From DATCZB01 sp035513215 (GTDB lineage Bacteria; Pseudomonadota; Gammaproteobacteria; Steroidobacterales; Rariloculaceae): 64,000 nucleotides of DNA. The translations under genes and the position numbers were made by a program. The notes beneath the pieces were generated by a model that ran no database searches, was not told the DNA's origin, and saw only the letters and a list, made by a program, of their open reading frames with translations. This document shows positions 8,079 to 17,178 of the stretch, in pieces. The stretch spans positions 38,043 to 102,042 of the forward strand of contig DATKCK010000015.1 of the NCBI GenBank assembly GCA_035513215.1, given 5' to 3'. The first letter of the stretch is position 1; every line of letters begins with the position of its first letter.

Positions 8079-10381
8079 TGAGCCGCCAGGTCAACGATTT
8101 CGAGCACGACGCTTACGTTCCCGAGTGCATTCAGGAAATCCGGGCCGAGCGCCGAAGTGCGATGGCGCTGAGCCGCCGCGGCTTCATCAAGGTCACGGGG
8201 CTAGCCGGCGGCGGCCTCGCGCTCGGCATCGGGCTTGGCACCCCGCGTGCGGCCAGCGCGCAGGCCGGCGCGTCCGTCTTCGACGCGAATCCGTTCGTTC
8301 AGGTGCGCCCCGACAACACCGTCGTGATCTTCTCGAAGAACCCCGACGTCGGTCAGGGTGTCAAGACCGCGATGCCGATGATCGTGGCCGAGGAGCTCGA
8401 CGTCGACTGGAGTCAGGTCGTCGTCGAGCAGGCAGACATCGACGCGGCCCGCTACGGTCAGCAGGTCGCGGGCGGCTCGACTTCGATTCCGAGTAACTGG
8501 ATGACACTCCGGCAAGCCGGCGCAACGGCGCGGGCAATGCTTGTCTCGGCGGCGGCGATCGAGCTCGGCGTCGATGCCGCCGATCTTTCGACCGGCTCCG
8601 GCTTCGTGATACACGCGGCTTCGGACCGCCGCGTCGCCTACGGCGATCTGGCCGGGCGGGCTTCGACGCTGCCCGTGCCGGACGCCGGGATGCTTACGCT
8701 GAAGCCCCGCTCCGAGTGGAAGCTGCTCGGGCGGCGCGTCACGGGCGTCGACAACGAGAAGATCGTGACGGGCCAGCCGCTTTTCGGCATCGACCAGCGC
8801 CTGCCGGGCCTGCTCTACGCGACTCTGGTCAAGGCGCCCAAGATCGGCGCGAGACCGGTCAGCGCGAATCTCGATCACGTCAGGTCGCTGCCCGGCGTGC
8901 ACGACGCGTTCGTTGTCGAGGGCGCCGGCAATCCGATCGACTTCGGAGTCGGCGTCGCCGCGCTGCCCGGCGTCGCGATCGTCGCGACTTCGACCTGGGC
9001 CGCTTTCAGAGCCGCCGACGAGCTCGCGGTGACGTGGGACGAGAGCGCGGCCGCGAGCGACAGCTGGTCGGCAGCCGTTGCCGAGGCCGGCCGGCTCGCC
9101 GGCGAGAACGGCGCCCAGTCGCTCGCCGACAAAGGCGACGTCGATCGGGCCATCGCCGACGCGAGCGCGACCGCCGAGGGCTTTTATACCTACCAGTTCG
9201 CCTCGCACGCTGACCTCGAGCCGCAAAACTGCACGGCCTGGTTCAAGGGCGATTCGATCGAGCTCTGGGCGCCGACGCAGACGCCGACGATGGCCGTACC
9301 GGCCGTCGCCGAGCTGCTCGGTTTGCCTGCCGAAAGCGTGACCTTGCATCAGCTTCGCGGCGGCGGCGGCTTCGGCCGCCGGCTCGCGAACGACAGCGTC
9401 TGCGAGGTCGCCCTGATCTCGCGGCGGGTCGGGCGTCCGGTCAAGGCGCAATGGTCGCGCGAGGACGACATGGGCTTCGACTACTACCGGCCTGGCGGAT
9501 TCCATTCGTTCAAGGCCGCGATCGACGGCGCCGGCAGGCTCGCGGCCTGGCAGGATCACTTCATCACCTTCGGCCGCAACGGTCTGCCGATCAGCGCGGC
9601 CAATCTGAGCGCCAGCGAGTTTCCGGTCAACGCGCTGCCGAATGCGCGCATCACGCAAACGCTGATCGAATCGGGCATGCCGTCCGGTCCCTGGCGCGCG
9701 CCGGGCTCGAACGCGCTCGCGTTTGCGATCCAGTGTTTCCTGCACGAGTGCTCGGTCGCGGCCGGCCGCGATCACCTCGAGTTCCTGCTCGAGGTTTTCG
9801 ATGGCCTTCCGGCCCCAGGCGCCGGGGGCGGTGGCCGCGGCGGCCGCGGCGGATTCGGCGGTGGCCTGAACCGCGAGCGCGCGCTGGCCGTCACGCGGCT
9901 TGCGGCCGAGGAGGGCGGCTGGGGCCGGCAGCTCCCGGCGGGCCGCGGGCTCGGCCTCGCGTTTCACTTCAGCCACCAGGGACACTTCGCCGAGGTGGCC
10001 GAGGTCAGCGTCGATTCGAATCGCAAGCTGACCGTGCACAAGGTGACGGTCGCCGGCGATATCGGTCCCATCGTCAACATGAGCGGCGCCGAGAACCAGG
10101 CCCAGGGTTCGGTCGTTGATGCGCTGAGCACGCTGATGGGGCTCGAGATCACGTTCGAGGGTGGCCGCGTCGAGCAGAAGAACTTCGATCGCTACCCGAT
10201 CCTGCGCATAAGCCAGGCGCCCGAGGTCGCCGTGCACTTCATCCAATCGGACAACGATCCGACCGGCATCGGCGAGCCGGCCTTCCCGCCGGCGGCGCCG
10301 GCGATCTGCAATGCGATCTACGCCGCGACCGGCCACCGCGTGCGGACGATGCCGCTCACCAAGGAAGGCTACACGATCTAG
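8078..10381 (+). CDS. iorB: molybdopterin-binding large subunit (isoquinoline 1-oxidoreductase beta-like)
   Basis: 767 residues. SRRGFIKVTG at 32-41 is a Tat signal, so the enzyme is exported fully folded and the small subunit may travel with it. The cofactor motif GGGFGRR lies near residue 430, and GIGEPAFPPAAPAICNAIY near the C-terminus carries the catalytic Glu of molybdenum hydroxylases. This class oxidises N-heterocycles or aldehydes by inserting water-derived oxygen. A low-complexity glycine/arginine loop (around bases 9820-9868) interrupts the chain. It overlaps the small subunit gene by one base. Confidence 0.92.
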   Translation: MSRQVNDFEHDAYVPECIQEIRAERRSAMALSRRGFIKVTGLAGGGLALGIGLGTPRAASAQAGASVFDANPFVQVRPDNTVVIFSKNPDVGQGVKTAMPMIVAEELDVDWSQVVVEQADIDAARYGQQVAGGSTSIPSNWMTLRQAGATARAMLVSAAAIELGVDAADLSTGSGFVIHAASDRRVAYGDLAGRASTLPVPDAGMLTLKPRSEWKLLGRRVTGVDNEKIVTGQPLFGIDQRLPGLLYATLVKAPKIGARPVSANLDHVRSLPGVHDAFVVEGAGNPIDFGVGVAALPGVAIVATSTWAAFRAADELAVTWDESAAASDSWSAAVAEAGRLAGENGAQSLADKGDVDRAIADASATAEGFYTYQFASHADLEPQNCTAWFKGDSIELWAPTQTPTMAVPAVAELLGLPAESVTLHQLRGGGGFGRRLANDSVCEVALISRRVGRPVKAQWSREDDMGFDYYRPGGFHSFKAAIDGAGRLAAWQDHFITFGRNGLPISAANLSASEFPVNALPNARITQTLIESGMPSGPWRAPGSNALAFAIQCFLHECSVAAGRDHLEFLLEVFDGLPAPGAGGGGRGGRGGFGGGLNRERALAVTRLAAEEGGWGRQLPAGRGLGLAFHFSHQGHFAEVAEVSVDSNRKLTVHKVTVAGDIGPIVNMSGAENQAQGSVVDALSTLMGLEITFEGGRVEQKNFDRYPILRISQAPEVAVHFIQSDNDPTGIGEPAFPPAAPAICNAIYAATGHRVRTMPLTKEGYTI

Positions 10382-10414
10382 CCTCTGCGCCCCCGGCCTC
10401 GCACGAACGGGTGC

Positions 10415-11335
10415 CTAATCGGGCTTGACGATGAGGAGGTCGCAAGGGAGGAAGTCGAGGACCCGCTCGGCAGTGCTGCCGAGCGCGAGGCGCCTCAGCG
10501 CGCCGCGCGACACCGCGCCGATCACCACGAGATCGGCGCCGAGCTCCTCGACGGCGCCGACGAGCACCTCGCGAGTCTCGCCGTCCATCAGATGGGCGTT
10601 CTCGGGCGCGATGTCGTGCTTCGCAGTCAGCTCGTCCATTGCCGACTGATGCTCGGATCTGAGCGCGGCGACGGCGTCGTTGATCGGCTCCGTAATCGGA
10701 AACGACATCGCGTCGGTCGAAACGGCATAAGCGGGCGCCGGGTCAAACACGTGAACGACGTCGAGCTTGGCCCCCACGGCCGCGCGTATCTTCTCGGCCG
10801 TGTCGAGAATCTTGTGGTCGAGCTTCGCCGGCTTGTCGCGCTCGTGCAGCGGATCGACCGCGGCGAGCACTGCCGTGATCGCCGGATCGTCGTGCGGCTT
10901 GACGAGCCAGAGCAAGGTCCTGCATTCGCGAATCAGGTTCCAGTCGGTGTTACTGAACACGGAACGCCGAATGGCCGAATGGAAATGTGTATCTTTCACG
11001 ACCAGGGTCGGATTGGCGCTTTCGATCTTGCGCAGGATGCCTTCGTGCAGGGGATGGTCCCAGACCGCATCGACGCTGACGCTCAAGCCTTCGTCTCGCA
11101 GCGGGACGGCCAGCTTTTCCAGTCGGTTGACGTGGCGCTGCATCAGGCCTGAGCGCGCCTTCTCGAGCGTCTTGGAATCGAAGAATCGCTCGCCTGCAAG
11201 GTATTGATCATACTCGCAGATGAAGAGATCGAGACCGAGACCGAGCTTGCCGGCGATCCATGCGGCTCGCGCGAGCGCCGGTTGCTCCTTGGTTGTCGGG
11301 TCGATAACGACCAGAATCGATGGCTTGGTGTTCAT
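10415..11335 (-). CDS. uspE: universal stress protein with two Usp domains (UspE-like)
   Basis: 306 residues from MNTKPSILVVIDPTTKEQPA, close to UspE (316). Each half has the UspA fold. The second half ends GAVSRGALRRLALGSTAERV, matching the ATP-binding pattern G-x2-G-x9-G-S. The open frame continues 88 codons upstream of this Met, but that part overlaps the divergent kinase gene and looks like shadow. The gene is divergent from the FixL-like kinase with only 70 bases between them, which suggests shared control by oxygen or energy stress; that link is inference. Confidence 0.88.
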   Translation of the reverse strand: MNTKPSILVVIDPTTKEQPALARAAWIAGKLGLGLDLFICEYDQYLAGERFFDSKTLEKARSGLMQRHVNRLEKLAVPLRDEGLSVSVDAVWDHPLHEGILRKIESANPTLVVKDTHFHSAIRRSVFSNTDWNLIRECRTLLWLVKPHDDPAITAVLAAVDPLHERDKPAKLDHKILDTAEKIRAAVGAKLDVVHVFDPAPAYAVSTDAMSFPITEPINDAVAALRSEHQSAMDELTAKHDIAPENAHLMDGETREVLVGAVEELGADLVVIGAVSRGALRRLALGSTAERVLDFLPCDLLIVKPD

Positions 11336-11405
11336 TCGCGGGTTCTCGTGAATATCGAGCAGCCTGCCATGAGGCGAGAAACGGTCGATACTAGGGATCT
11401 TACGT

Positions 11406-12560
11406 ATGCCTGAGCCGTCCGCAAATTCGAACACCGCTGCTCCGGCCGCCGATCCGGCTGCCGGGCCGACCGAGTTCGACGCGTTCATGGCGGCCGCCGT
11501 CGACGCGATCGTTGTCATCGAGGCAACCGGCGAGATCGTCGCCTTCAGCCGTTCGGCCGAGAAGATGTTCGGGTATGCCGCGGCCGAGGTCGTCGGCAAG
11601 CAAGTCAGCCTGCTGATGCCGGAACCGTACCGGTCGGCTCACCCGACGTACATGGAGCACTACCGCGCGACGGGCGTGCCCCACATCATCGGCTCGGGGC
11701 GGGAAGTCGAGGCGGTTCGCAGCGACGGCGGCGTTTTCCCCGTCTGGTTGTCCGTCGGCGAATCGAAGACGGACTCACGGCATCGCTTCGTCGGTATCAT
11801 CAGGGATCTGACGGAGCAACATGCGGCGGAGTTCGAGCGACACGCTCTGGAGACGCGGCTCGAGCAGGTGTCGCGTCTGAGCCTGCTGGGCGAGATGGCA
11901 GCCGGTATCGCGCACGAGATCAATCAGCCGCTGACGGCGATCGCGAATTATTCCGACGCCGCCCACAGGTTTCTCGAGCGCGGAGATGCCGACGCCGACA
12001 TGCTGCGTTCCGCCTGTGACGGCATCGCCGAGCAGGTGCATCGCGCCGGAGATGTCATCACGAATCTCCGTGACTTCGTGCGCAGGCGCAAGATCGAGAG
12101 GAAGAATATCGATCTCCGGAAGCTGATCGACGGAGTCATGGTGCTGATCGAAGCCGATGCCGCGCATGAGGGCGTCGCTGTCGAGAAGGACTTCGCCGAC
12201 GCGCTGCCCGAGATCTCGGGAAACGCCGTGCAGTTGCAGCAAGTCCTGCTCAACCTGACGCGCAATGCCGTCGATGCGATGAGAGGCGGCCTGCGGCGGC
12301 AGAAGAGTCTGAACATCGCGACCGGGAGAAGCGGCGACGGCAAGGCCGAGATACGCGTTTCCGACCGGGGTCCCGGAGTGTCCGCCAGCCTCGAGGAGGC
12401 CATATTCCATCCGTTCTTCACGACGAAGCCGGATGGGCTCGGCGTGGGTCTTGCCATCAGCCGCTCGATCGTGGACGCTCATGGTGGCGAGCTCAGATAC
12501 GAGCCCAGGGATGGCGGAGGCGCCACCTTCGTCATCTCACTGCCGGCGCTTACGGAATGA
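11406..12560 (+). CDS. fixL: oxygen-sensing PAS histidine kinase (FixL-like)
   Basis: 384 residues. One PAS domain (about 22-138) has LMPEPYRSAHPTY and HIIGSGRE, which align with the heme-binding region of FixL: His79 is the expected axial heme ligand and Arg99 the oxygen-contacting arginine. The H-box AHEINQPLTA carries His170, followed by N, G1 (DRGPGV), F and G2 (GLGVGLAIS) boxes. The N-terminal 20 residues are Ala/Pro rich and there is no membrane segment, so it is a soluble sensor. It overlaps the FixJ-like gene by four bases. Confidence 0.92.
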   Translation: MPEPSANSNTAAPAADPAAGPTEFDAFMAAAVDAIVVIEATGEIVAFSRSAEKMFGYAAAEVVGKQVSLLMPEPYRSAHPTYMEHYRATGVPHIIGSGREVEAVRSDGGVFPVWLSVGESKTDSRHRFVGIIRDLTEQHAAEFERHALETRLEQVSRLSLLGEMAAGIAHEINQPLTAIANYSDAAHRFLERGDADADMLRSACDGIAEQVHRAGDVITNLRDFVRRRKIERKNIDLRKLIDGVMVLIEADAAHEGVAVEKDFADALPEISGNAVQLQQVLLNLTRNAVDAMRGGLRRQKSLNIATGRSGDGKAEIRVSDRGPGVSASLEEAIFHPFFTTKPDGLGVGLAISRSIVDAHGGELRYEPRDGGGATFVISLPALTE

Positions 12561-13177
12561 ATCAGGCGAGCGAAAAGGAGCAGGGCATCGTCTATGTCGT
12601 CGACGACGATCGTGGCGTGCGCGACTCACTCAACCTGCTGCTCGGATCCGCCGGGATCGTCAGCGAGGCGTTCGAATCGGCCGCAGCGTTTCTTGCCGGT
12701 TTCCGGCCCGATCGAATCGGCTGCCTCGTGGCCGACATCCGAATGCCGGGCATGAGCGGGCTCGAGCTTCAGCAGGAGCTCAACGCGCGCAAGGTCGAGA
12801 TTCCGATCGTCTTCATCACCGGTCACGGCGACGTGCCGATGGCCGTCAACGCCATGAAAGCCGGCGCCGTGGATTTCCTGACCAAGCCGTTCCGCAATCG
12901 GGACCTCCTGGATCGAATCGAGGCTGCGCTCGGCAGCGCCAGGGCCGGGTTTCAGGACCATGAGAAGCTGCGCGAGGCGCGTGCCCGATACGCTGCGCTG
13001 ACGCCGCGCGAGGCCGAGGTCATGGAGCTCGTCGTCAGCGGTCTCGCCAACAAGGTCATCGCGATGGATCTTGGCGTCAGTCAGCGTACGGTCGAGCTGC
13101 ACCGCGCGCGTGTCATGCAGAAGATGGGCGTCCGGTCGCTGGCCGAGCTCGTGCGGCTGGCCGAGTCGCTGAAGTAG
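12557..13177 (+). CDS. fixJ: two-component response regulator, LuxR type (FixJ-like)
   Basis: 206 residues. The receiver domain has VVDDD (14-18), the phospho-acceptor Asp60 in LVADIRMPGMSG and a conserved Lys in LTKPF. The LuxR helix-turn-helix follows at about 140-200 (LTPREAEVMELVVSGLANKVIA...TVELHRARVMQKM). It is the partner of the overlapping kinase gene. In rhizobia FixJ activates fixK and micro-oxic respiration genes; none of those are in this window, but a cytochrome c gene follows in the opposite direction. Confidence 0.93.
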   Translation: MNQASEKEQGIVYVVDDDRGVRDSLNLLLGSAGIVSEAFESAAAFLAGFRPDRIGCLVADIRMPGMSGLELQQELNARKVEIPIVFITGHGDVPMAVNAMKAGAVDFLTKPFRNRDLLDRIEAALGSARAGFQDHEKLREARARYAALTPREAEVMELVVSGLANKVIAMDLGVSQRTVELHRARVMQKMGVRSLAELVRLAESLK

Positions 13178-13182
13178 CCGCC

Positions 13183-13587
13183 TCAGTTCTGCATCTGCTC
13201 GACGAAGTCGGTGATCGCCGCGATACGGCGGCGGGCGGCCTCGTTGGCGGATTCCGCATTGTCTTCCATCTCGGTGAAGGCTTCGCCCCAGACGGGCATG
13301 AGACGGTCGCCGTGCGCGGCCGGCAGATCCCGCCCGTCGATGTATTGCATCACGGCGTCGCGCGGGAATCTGCCGTCGGACCGTTCGCGCAGCGTGCGCA
13401 GATTGGGAACCGTGATGACCATAGCCGCCGCGACCGGGCCGTCACCCTCGCCCTGCGGCCCGTGGCAGGACGCGCAATAGCGCGCGAACAGCCTCGCGCC
13501 TTCCGCATCCTGCTGACCCAATGCGGTACAGGCCGCCGCGAGCATGACCGCCAGAATTGCCAACGCCGGCATCGTTCGTTGCGCCAT
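13183..13587 (-). CDS. small periplasmic cytochrome c
   Basis: 134 residues: a signal peptide (LAILAVMLAAACTALG), then RLFARYCASCHGPQGEGDGPVA with heme motif CASCH, and a distal MPVWGEAF methionine as the likely sixth ligand. It is a monoheme class I cytochrome of the CccA/c555 type that would carry electrons in the periplasm. It ends five bases from the stop of the FixJ-like gene, in convergent orientation. The Cys in AAACTAL might instead act as a lipobox; the sequence does not decide this. Confidence 0.85.
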   Translation of the reverse strand: MAQRTMPALAILAVMLAAACTALGQQDAEGARLFARYCASCHGPQGEGDGPVAAAMVITVPNLRTLRERSDGRFPRDAVMQYIDGRDLPAAHGDRLMPVWGEAFTEMEDNAESANEAARRRIAAITDFVEQMQN

Positions 13588-13643
13588 GTTTTCAAATACC
13601 TCCGCGACTTGTTACCGTTGCCCTTTGACAGAGGAAGCTTAAA

Positions 13644-13979
13644 GTGAACCTGGCCGATCAACAATGCATACCCTGTCGAGGCGGCGTGCCGCCGCTTTCG
13701 TCCGATCGCGCGAACCAGCTCCTCGCCGAGCTGGCAGACGGCTGGCAGCTCAATGACGCGGGACACCTCTCGCGCGAGTTCAAGTTCAAGAACTTCGTCG
13801 AGGCTTTGGCATTCGCCAATCGAATCGGGGACATCGCCGAGGAGCAGGCGCATCACCCGGACCTCTATGTCGCCTGGGGCCGGTGCCGCGTCGAGATCTG
13901 GACGCACAAGATCGACGGCCTGACCGAGAGCGACTTCTACCTGGCCGCGAAGGTCAGTCGCGCGTCGGGAGAACGTTAG
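13644..13979 (+). CDS. phhB: pterin-4a-carbinolamine dehydratase
   Basis: 111 residues with the family signature EEQAHHPDLYVAWGRCRVEIWTH...GLTESDF, including the paired active-site histidines. The start is GTG at 13644 with GAGGA eight bases before it. The enzyme recycles 4a-hydroxytetrahydrobiopterin made by aromatic amino acid hydroxylases; no phenylalanine hydroxylase is in the window. The N-terminus (CIPCRGGVPPLS) is the usual extended form. A palindromic repeat begins at the last base of its stop codon. Confidence 0.93.
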   Translation: MNLADQQCIPCRGGVPPLSSDRANQLLAELADGWQLNDAGHLSREFKFKNFVEALAFANRIGDIAEEQAHHPDLYVAWGRCRVEIWTHKIDGLTESDFYLAAKVSRASGER

Positions 13980-14020
13980 GGTCAGACCCCATTTCCCTCA
14001 TGGGAAATGGGGTCTGACCC
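13979..14020. repeat. GGGTCAGACCCC palindromic repeat, copy 1
   Basis: Two perfect 19-base inverted arms (13979-13997 and 14002-14020) with a 4-base loop. Each arm itself contains the near-palindrome GGGTCAGACCCC. It lies between the convergent phhB and lactate permease genes and starts at the last base of the phhB stop, so it may end transcription from one or both sides. Confidence 0.9.
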
Positions 14021-14058
14021 CGTCTTCGACCCGTCTTCGGCCCCCAACGCCCCAGCGC

Positions 14059-15684
14059 TCACGTCAGGTAGGCATAGATCATCGCAATCACGCCAAGGAC
14101 GCTGGCGAGCAGGATGCTGTGCTTGAAGGTGAACCGGAAGAGGTCGCCTTCCTGAGAGCGCGACATGCCCGTCGCGGCGACGGCGACGGCGAGGCTCTGC
14201 AAGCTGATCATCTTGCCCATGACGCCGCCGGCCGAGTTCGACGCGGCCATGACGTTGGGATCGAGGCCGAGCTCATTGGCCGTGACGACCTGCAGGTTGC
14301 CGAAGAGCGCATTCGCCGACGTGTCGCTGCCGGTCAGGAATACGCCGAGCCAGCCGAGGATCGCGCTGAAGAATGGAAACATGACGCCCGTGGTGGCAAA
14401 GGCCAGGCCAAGCGTCACCGTGGCGCCGGAGTAGTTCATCAGGAAGGCCAGCCCGACGATGGCGCCGATCGTGAGCAGCGAGAACGCGAGCTGCCTGAGC
14501 ACGGAGCCGAGCAGTCTGACGTAGCGCGTGAGCGGGAAGCGCAGCACGATCGCACCGCAGATCGTCGCGAGCGCGCAGGCAGTACCGGCGGCCGAGAGCC
14601 AGTTGATGTTGTAAGTCGCGGGATAGGGTGCCGCGACGTCGACGGCCGGCGGTATGCGCGTGACGACCTCGTGCAGCCCGGGCCACGGAACGGCGATCAG
14701 CCCGAGATCGGCTTGGGTCCACTGGAACAGGTTGCCGTTCAGGACGCCGCTGCCCCAGAGCAGCACGAAAATGACGAGGAAGATATAGGGCGACCACGCC
14801 GTGACGACGGGCCCGAAGCCGTGGCGCTTGATCTCGATGACGGCCGTCGATTCGCCTTCCATGTGGAACTCGTCGGACGGTTGCCAGACCTTGAACAGAA
14901 TCACGAGCCCGATGATGGCCGTCAGCGCCGCGACGATGTCGACGAGCTGCGGGCCGACCGCGGCCGACATGAAAAGCTGCATGCCGGCGAAGCAGACGCC
15001 GCAGACGATCGCGGCCGGGATCACGCCCTTGAGTGCCTTGAAGCCGCCCATGACCATGACGAGATAGGCCGGGATGAACACCGAGACCGGCGCGCAGAAC
15101 CGGCCGACCCACGTGCTCAGCGTCAGCTCGTCGAGCCCGGTGACCTCCGCGAGGGTCGTGACCGGAATGCCGATCGAGCCGAAGGCGACAGGTGCGGTAT
15201 TGGCGAGCAGGCAGATACCGGCGGCGAAGAACGGGGAAAACCCGAGACCGGTCATCATGGCGGCCGCAACGGCGACAGGCGTCCCGAAGCCGGCCGCCCC
15301 CTCGATGAATGCGCCGAGCGCAAATGCGATCAGCATCGCCTGCAGGCGGCGGTCCGTCGTGAGTCCGCCGATCGAATCCTTGATGATTTCGAACTGGCCT
15401 GTCTCGACGGTCAGGCGGTAGAGCACGACGGCCCAGAAAACGATCCAGCCGATAGGGAACCAGCCGAAGGCGGCGCCCAGCGCTGCCGAGCTCACGGCCG
15501 TTTCGGCCGGCATGCCGTATACGCCGATTGCGATCACGAAGCCAACGGCAAGCCCGGTCAGTGCCGAGATCCAGGCCGGCTTGCGCAGGACACCGATCAT
15601 CAGCAGCAGAACCAGTATCGGCATTGCCGCCGCGAGCGTGGACCAGCCGAGACTGTCCGCAATCGGTGTATAGACTTGTTCCAT
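14059..15684 (-). CDS. lctP: L-lactate permease
   Basis: 541 residues with about 12-14 hydrophobic segments and the LctP family hallmarks GAFIEGAAGFGTPVA and FLTGSDTSANALFGNLQ. GGAGA sits eight bases before the ATG. It is an inner-membrane carrier for lactate (and glycolate in relatives) with protons. No lactate dehydrogenase is adjacent. The upstream unknown gene on the same strand ends about 50 bases away and may be co-transcribed. Confidence 0.95.
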   Translation of the reverse strand: MEQVYTPIADSLGWSTLAAAMPILVLLLMIGVLRKPAWISALTGLAVGFVIAIGVYGMPAETAVSSAALGAAFGWFPIGWIVFWAVVLYRLTVETGQFEIIKDSIGGLTTDRRLQAMLIAFALGAFIEGAAGFGTPVAVAAAMMTGLGFSPFFAAGICLLANTAPVAFGSIGIPVTTLAEVTGLDELTLSTWVGRFCAPVSVFIPAYLVMVMGGFKALKGVIPAAIVCGVCFAGMQLFMSAAVGPQLVDIVAALTAIIGLVILFKVWQPSDEFHMEGESTAVIEIKRHGFGPVVTAWSPYIFLVIFVLLWGSGVLNGNLFQWTQADLGLIAVPWPGLHEVVTRIPPAVDVAAPYPATYNINWLSAAGTACALATICGAIVLRFPLTRYVRLLGSVLRQLAFSLLTIGAIVGLAFLMNYSGATVTLGLAFATTGVMFPFFSAILGWLGVFLTGSDTSANALFGNLQVVTANELGLDPNVMAASNSAGGVMGKMISLQSLAVAVAATGMSRSQEGDLFRFTFKHSILLASVLGVIAMIYAYLT

Positions 15685-15735
15685 GAAGAATCTCCGTTCT
15701 TGTTGTTATCGAGCCCGGCGCCCGAAGGCGGCGGC

Positions 15736-16386
15736 CTAGAAAGCCGCGCTGTAATCGATCATGTCGTCGAAGTAGCCCGTAACCGTCAGCGTCACCGTCA
15801 CGGGGTGATCCTCGAGGTTGACCCAGTACCAGCCGTGCTCGCCCGAGAACGGTGCGACGAGGGACCCGTGCCCGCCCGAAGAACCGCGCTGGTCCTCCTG
15901 GTAGCGAACCCAGAAATCTTCTCCGAATTCAGGTGTATGTCCATGAAAATCCGAGTAAATGACACCCTCATCAACGCTCCAGGAATAGGCGATCATCTGA
16001 TTCTCACGCAGCACGGCCTTGACCTCGGTCTCGGCGCCCGGCTCGAGCTCCACCGTCATCGTGCGCGTTTGCGGCGCGGCGTCGCCCGGCTGATGCACGT
16101 TCGGGTTCGGCAGCGGCACGGGGTCGCCGAAGTCCGGAATCTCGACCTCCCTGAGCGTTTCGTTGCCGCCGACGACGTCGGTGATCTGGATCGTCTGGGT
16201 CGGTGCCGTGCTCATGCCGGTGATGCCGAGCAGCCCGCCGATGCCGGTCGGGTCGCGGCCGTACTCGGCCGGCCAGATGACGATCACGAGCACGATGAGT
16301 GCCGCCAACAGCGCGGCAACGGTGCCGATCAGTATGCTTTTCCCGCTCGGCGGCTCAAAGCGACCTGGCGCCGATGATCCCGACAT
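15736..16386 (-). CDS. membrane-anchored exported protein of unknown function
   Basis: 216 residues. A short cytoplasmic N-terminus (MSGSSAPGRFEPPSGK) is followed by one transmembrane helix (ILIGTVAALLAALIVLVIVIW, about 18-38) and a soluble beta-rich part with MTVELEPGAETEVKAVL, YSWSVDEGVIYSDFHGHTPE and HGWYWVNLEDHPVTVTLTVTG. The pattern resembles transmembrane-anchor proteins whose outer domain has the fold of emp24-like or cupredoxin-like sandwiches, but I cannot name a family with confidence. It lies between lctP and glpF on the same strand. Confidence 0.8.
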   Translation of the reverse strand: MSGSSAPGRFEPPSGKSILIGTVAALLAALIVLVIVIWPAEYGRDPTGIGGLLGITGMSTAPTQTIQITDVVGGNETLREVEIPDFGDPVPLPNPNVHQPGDAAPQTRTMTVELEPGAETEVKAVLRENQMIAYSWSVDEGVIYSDFHGHTPEFGEDFWVRYQEDQRGSSGGHGSLVAPFSGEHGWYWVNLEDHPVTVTLTVTGYFDDMIDYSAAF

Positions 16387-16452
16387 GGTTCGAGTCTCCC
16401 CCGGATTGAGCCCCGACAGTGTACCTGAAACGTGCGCGCCCCGGCGGTCTCG

Positions 16453-17178
16453 CTAGAGGTTGGCGGCGGCGACGGCGAGCCCGGCGAGAAGCGCGCCCGC
16501 GAGCGGACCGACGACGGGAACGGCGGCATAGTCCCAGCCCGAGTTGCCCTTGCCCGCGATCGGCAGGATCGCATGCATGATGCGGGGCCCGAGATCGCGC
16601 GCGGGATTGATCGCGTAACCCGTGGGCCCCCCGAGCGAGAGCCCGATGCCCCAGACGAGCAGGCCGACGAGCAGGGGCCCGAAGCCCGGCATCAGGCCGT
16701 CCGGGGCGAGGCGGCCCGAGAAGATCACCGAGGCCACGAAGACCAGCACGAAAGTCCCGATGACCTCACTGAGCAGGTTCATCGGGATATGCCGAATGGC
16801 CGGCGCCGTGCAAAAGCAGCCCCGCTTGGCGGCCCAGTCCTCGGTTTCGCGCCAGTGCGGCATGTAGTGGAGCCAGACGAGGAGGGCGCCGAGCATTGCG
16901 CCGAGCATCTGCGCCGAGATGTAGAGCGGCGCCTGGCTCCAGTCGCCGGTTGCGATGCTGACGCCGACGGTAATGGCCGGGTTGATGTGCGCGTCGCTGC
17001 CCAGCACGAGCGCCACGAGCACGCCGCAGATCACGGCAAAGCCCCAGCCCGTCGTGACGACCATCCAGCCCGAGCCTTCGCCGTAGGACTTCTTCAGCAG
17101 GACGCAGGCGACGACGCCGTTGCCGAGCAGAATCAGCACGAGCGTGCCGAACATTTCCCCCAGGAATTCCGGATTCAT
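16453..17178 (-). CDS. glpF: glycerol uptake facilitator (aquaporin family)
   Basis: 241 residues from MNPEFLGEMFGTLVLILLGN. Both NPA boxes are present (INPAITVGVS and INPARDLGPR), with the Asp after the second box that marks glyceroporins. There are six membrane helices. The start overlaps the glycerol kinase stop by four bases, so GlpK and GlpF form one operon for capturing glycerol. A much longer open frame upstream is only the shadow of glpK. Confidence 0.93.
   Translation of the reverse strand: MNPEFLGEMFGTLVLILLGNGVVACVLLKKSYGEGSGWMVVTTGWGFAVICGVLVALVLGSDAHINPAITVGVSIATGDWSQAPLYISAQMLGAMLGALLVWLHYMPHWRETEDWAAKRGCFCTAPAIRHIPMNLLSEVIGTFVLVFVASVIFSGRLAPDGLMPGFGPLLVGLLVWGIGLSLGGPTGYAINPARDLGPRIMHAILPIAGKGNSGWDYAAVPVVGPLAGALLAGLAVAAANL

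Noticed and set aside
8201..10336. 711-codon leftward frame opposite the molybdenum hydroxylase
   Set aside because: Low-complexity Arg/Ala/Gly composition without domains; explained by the codon bias of the real gene on the plus strand.
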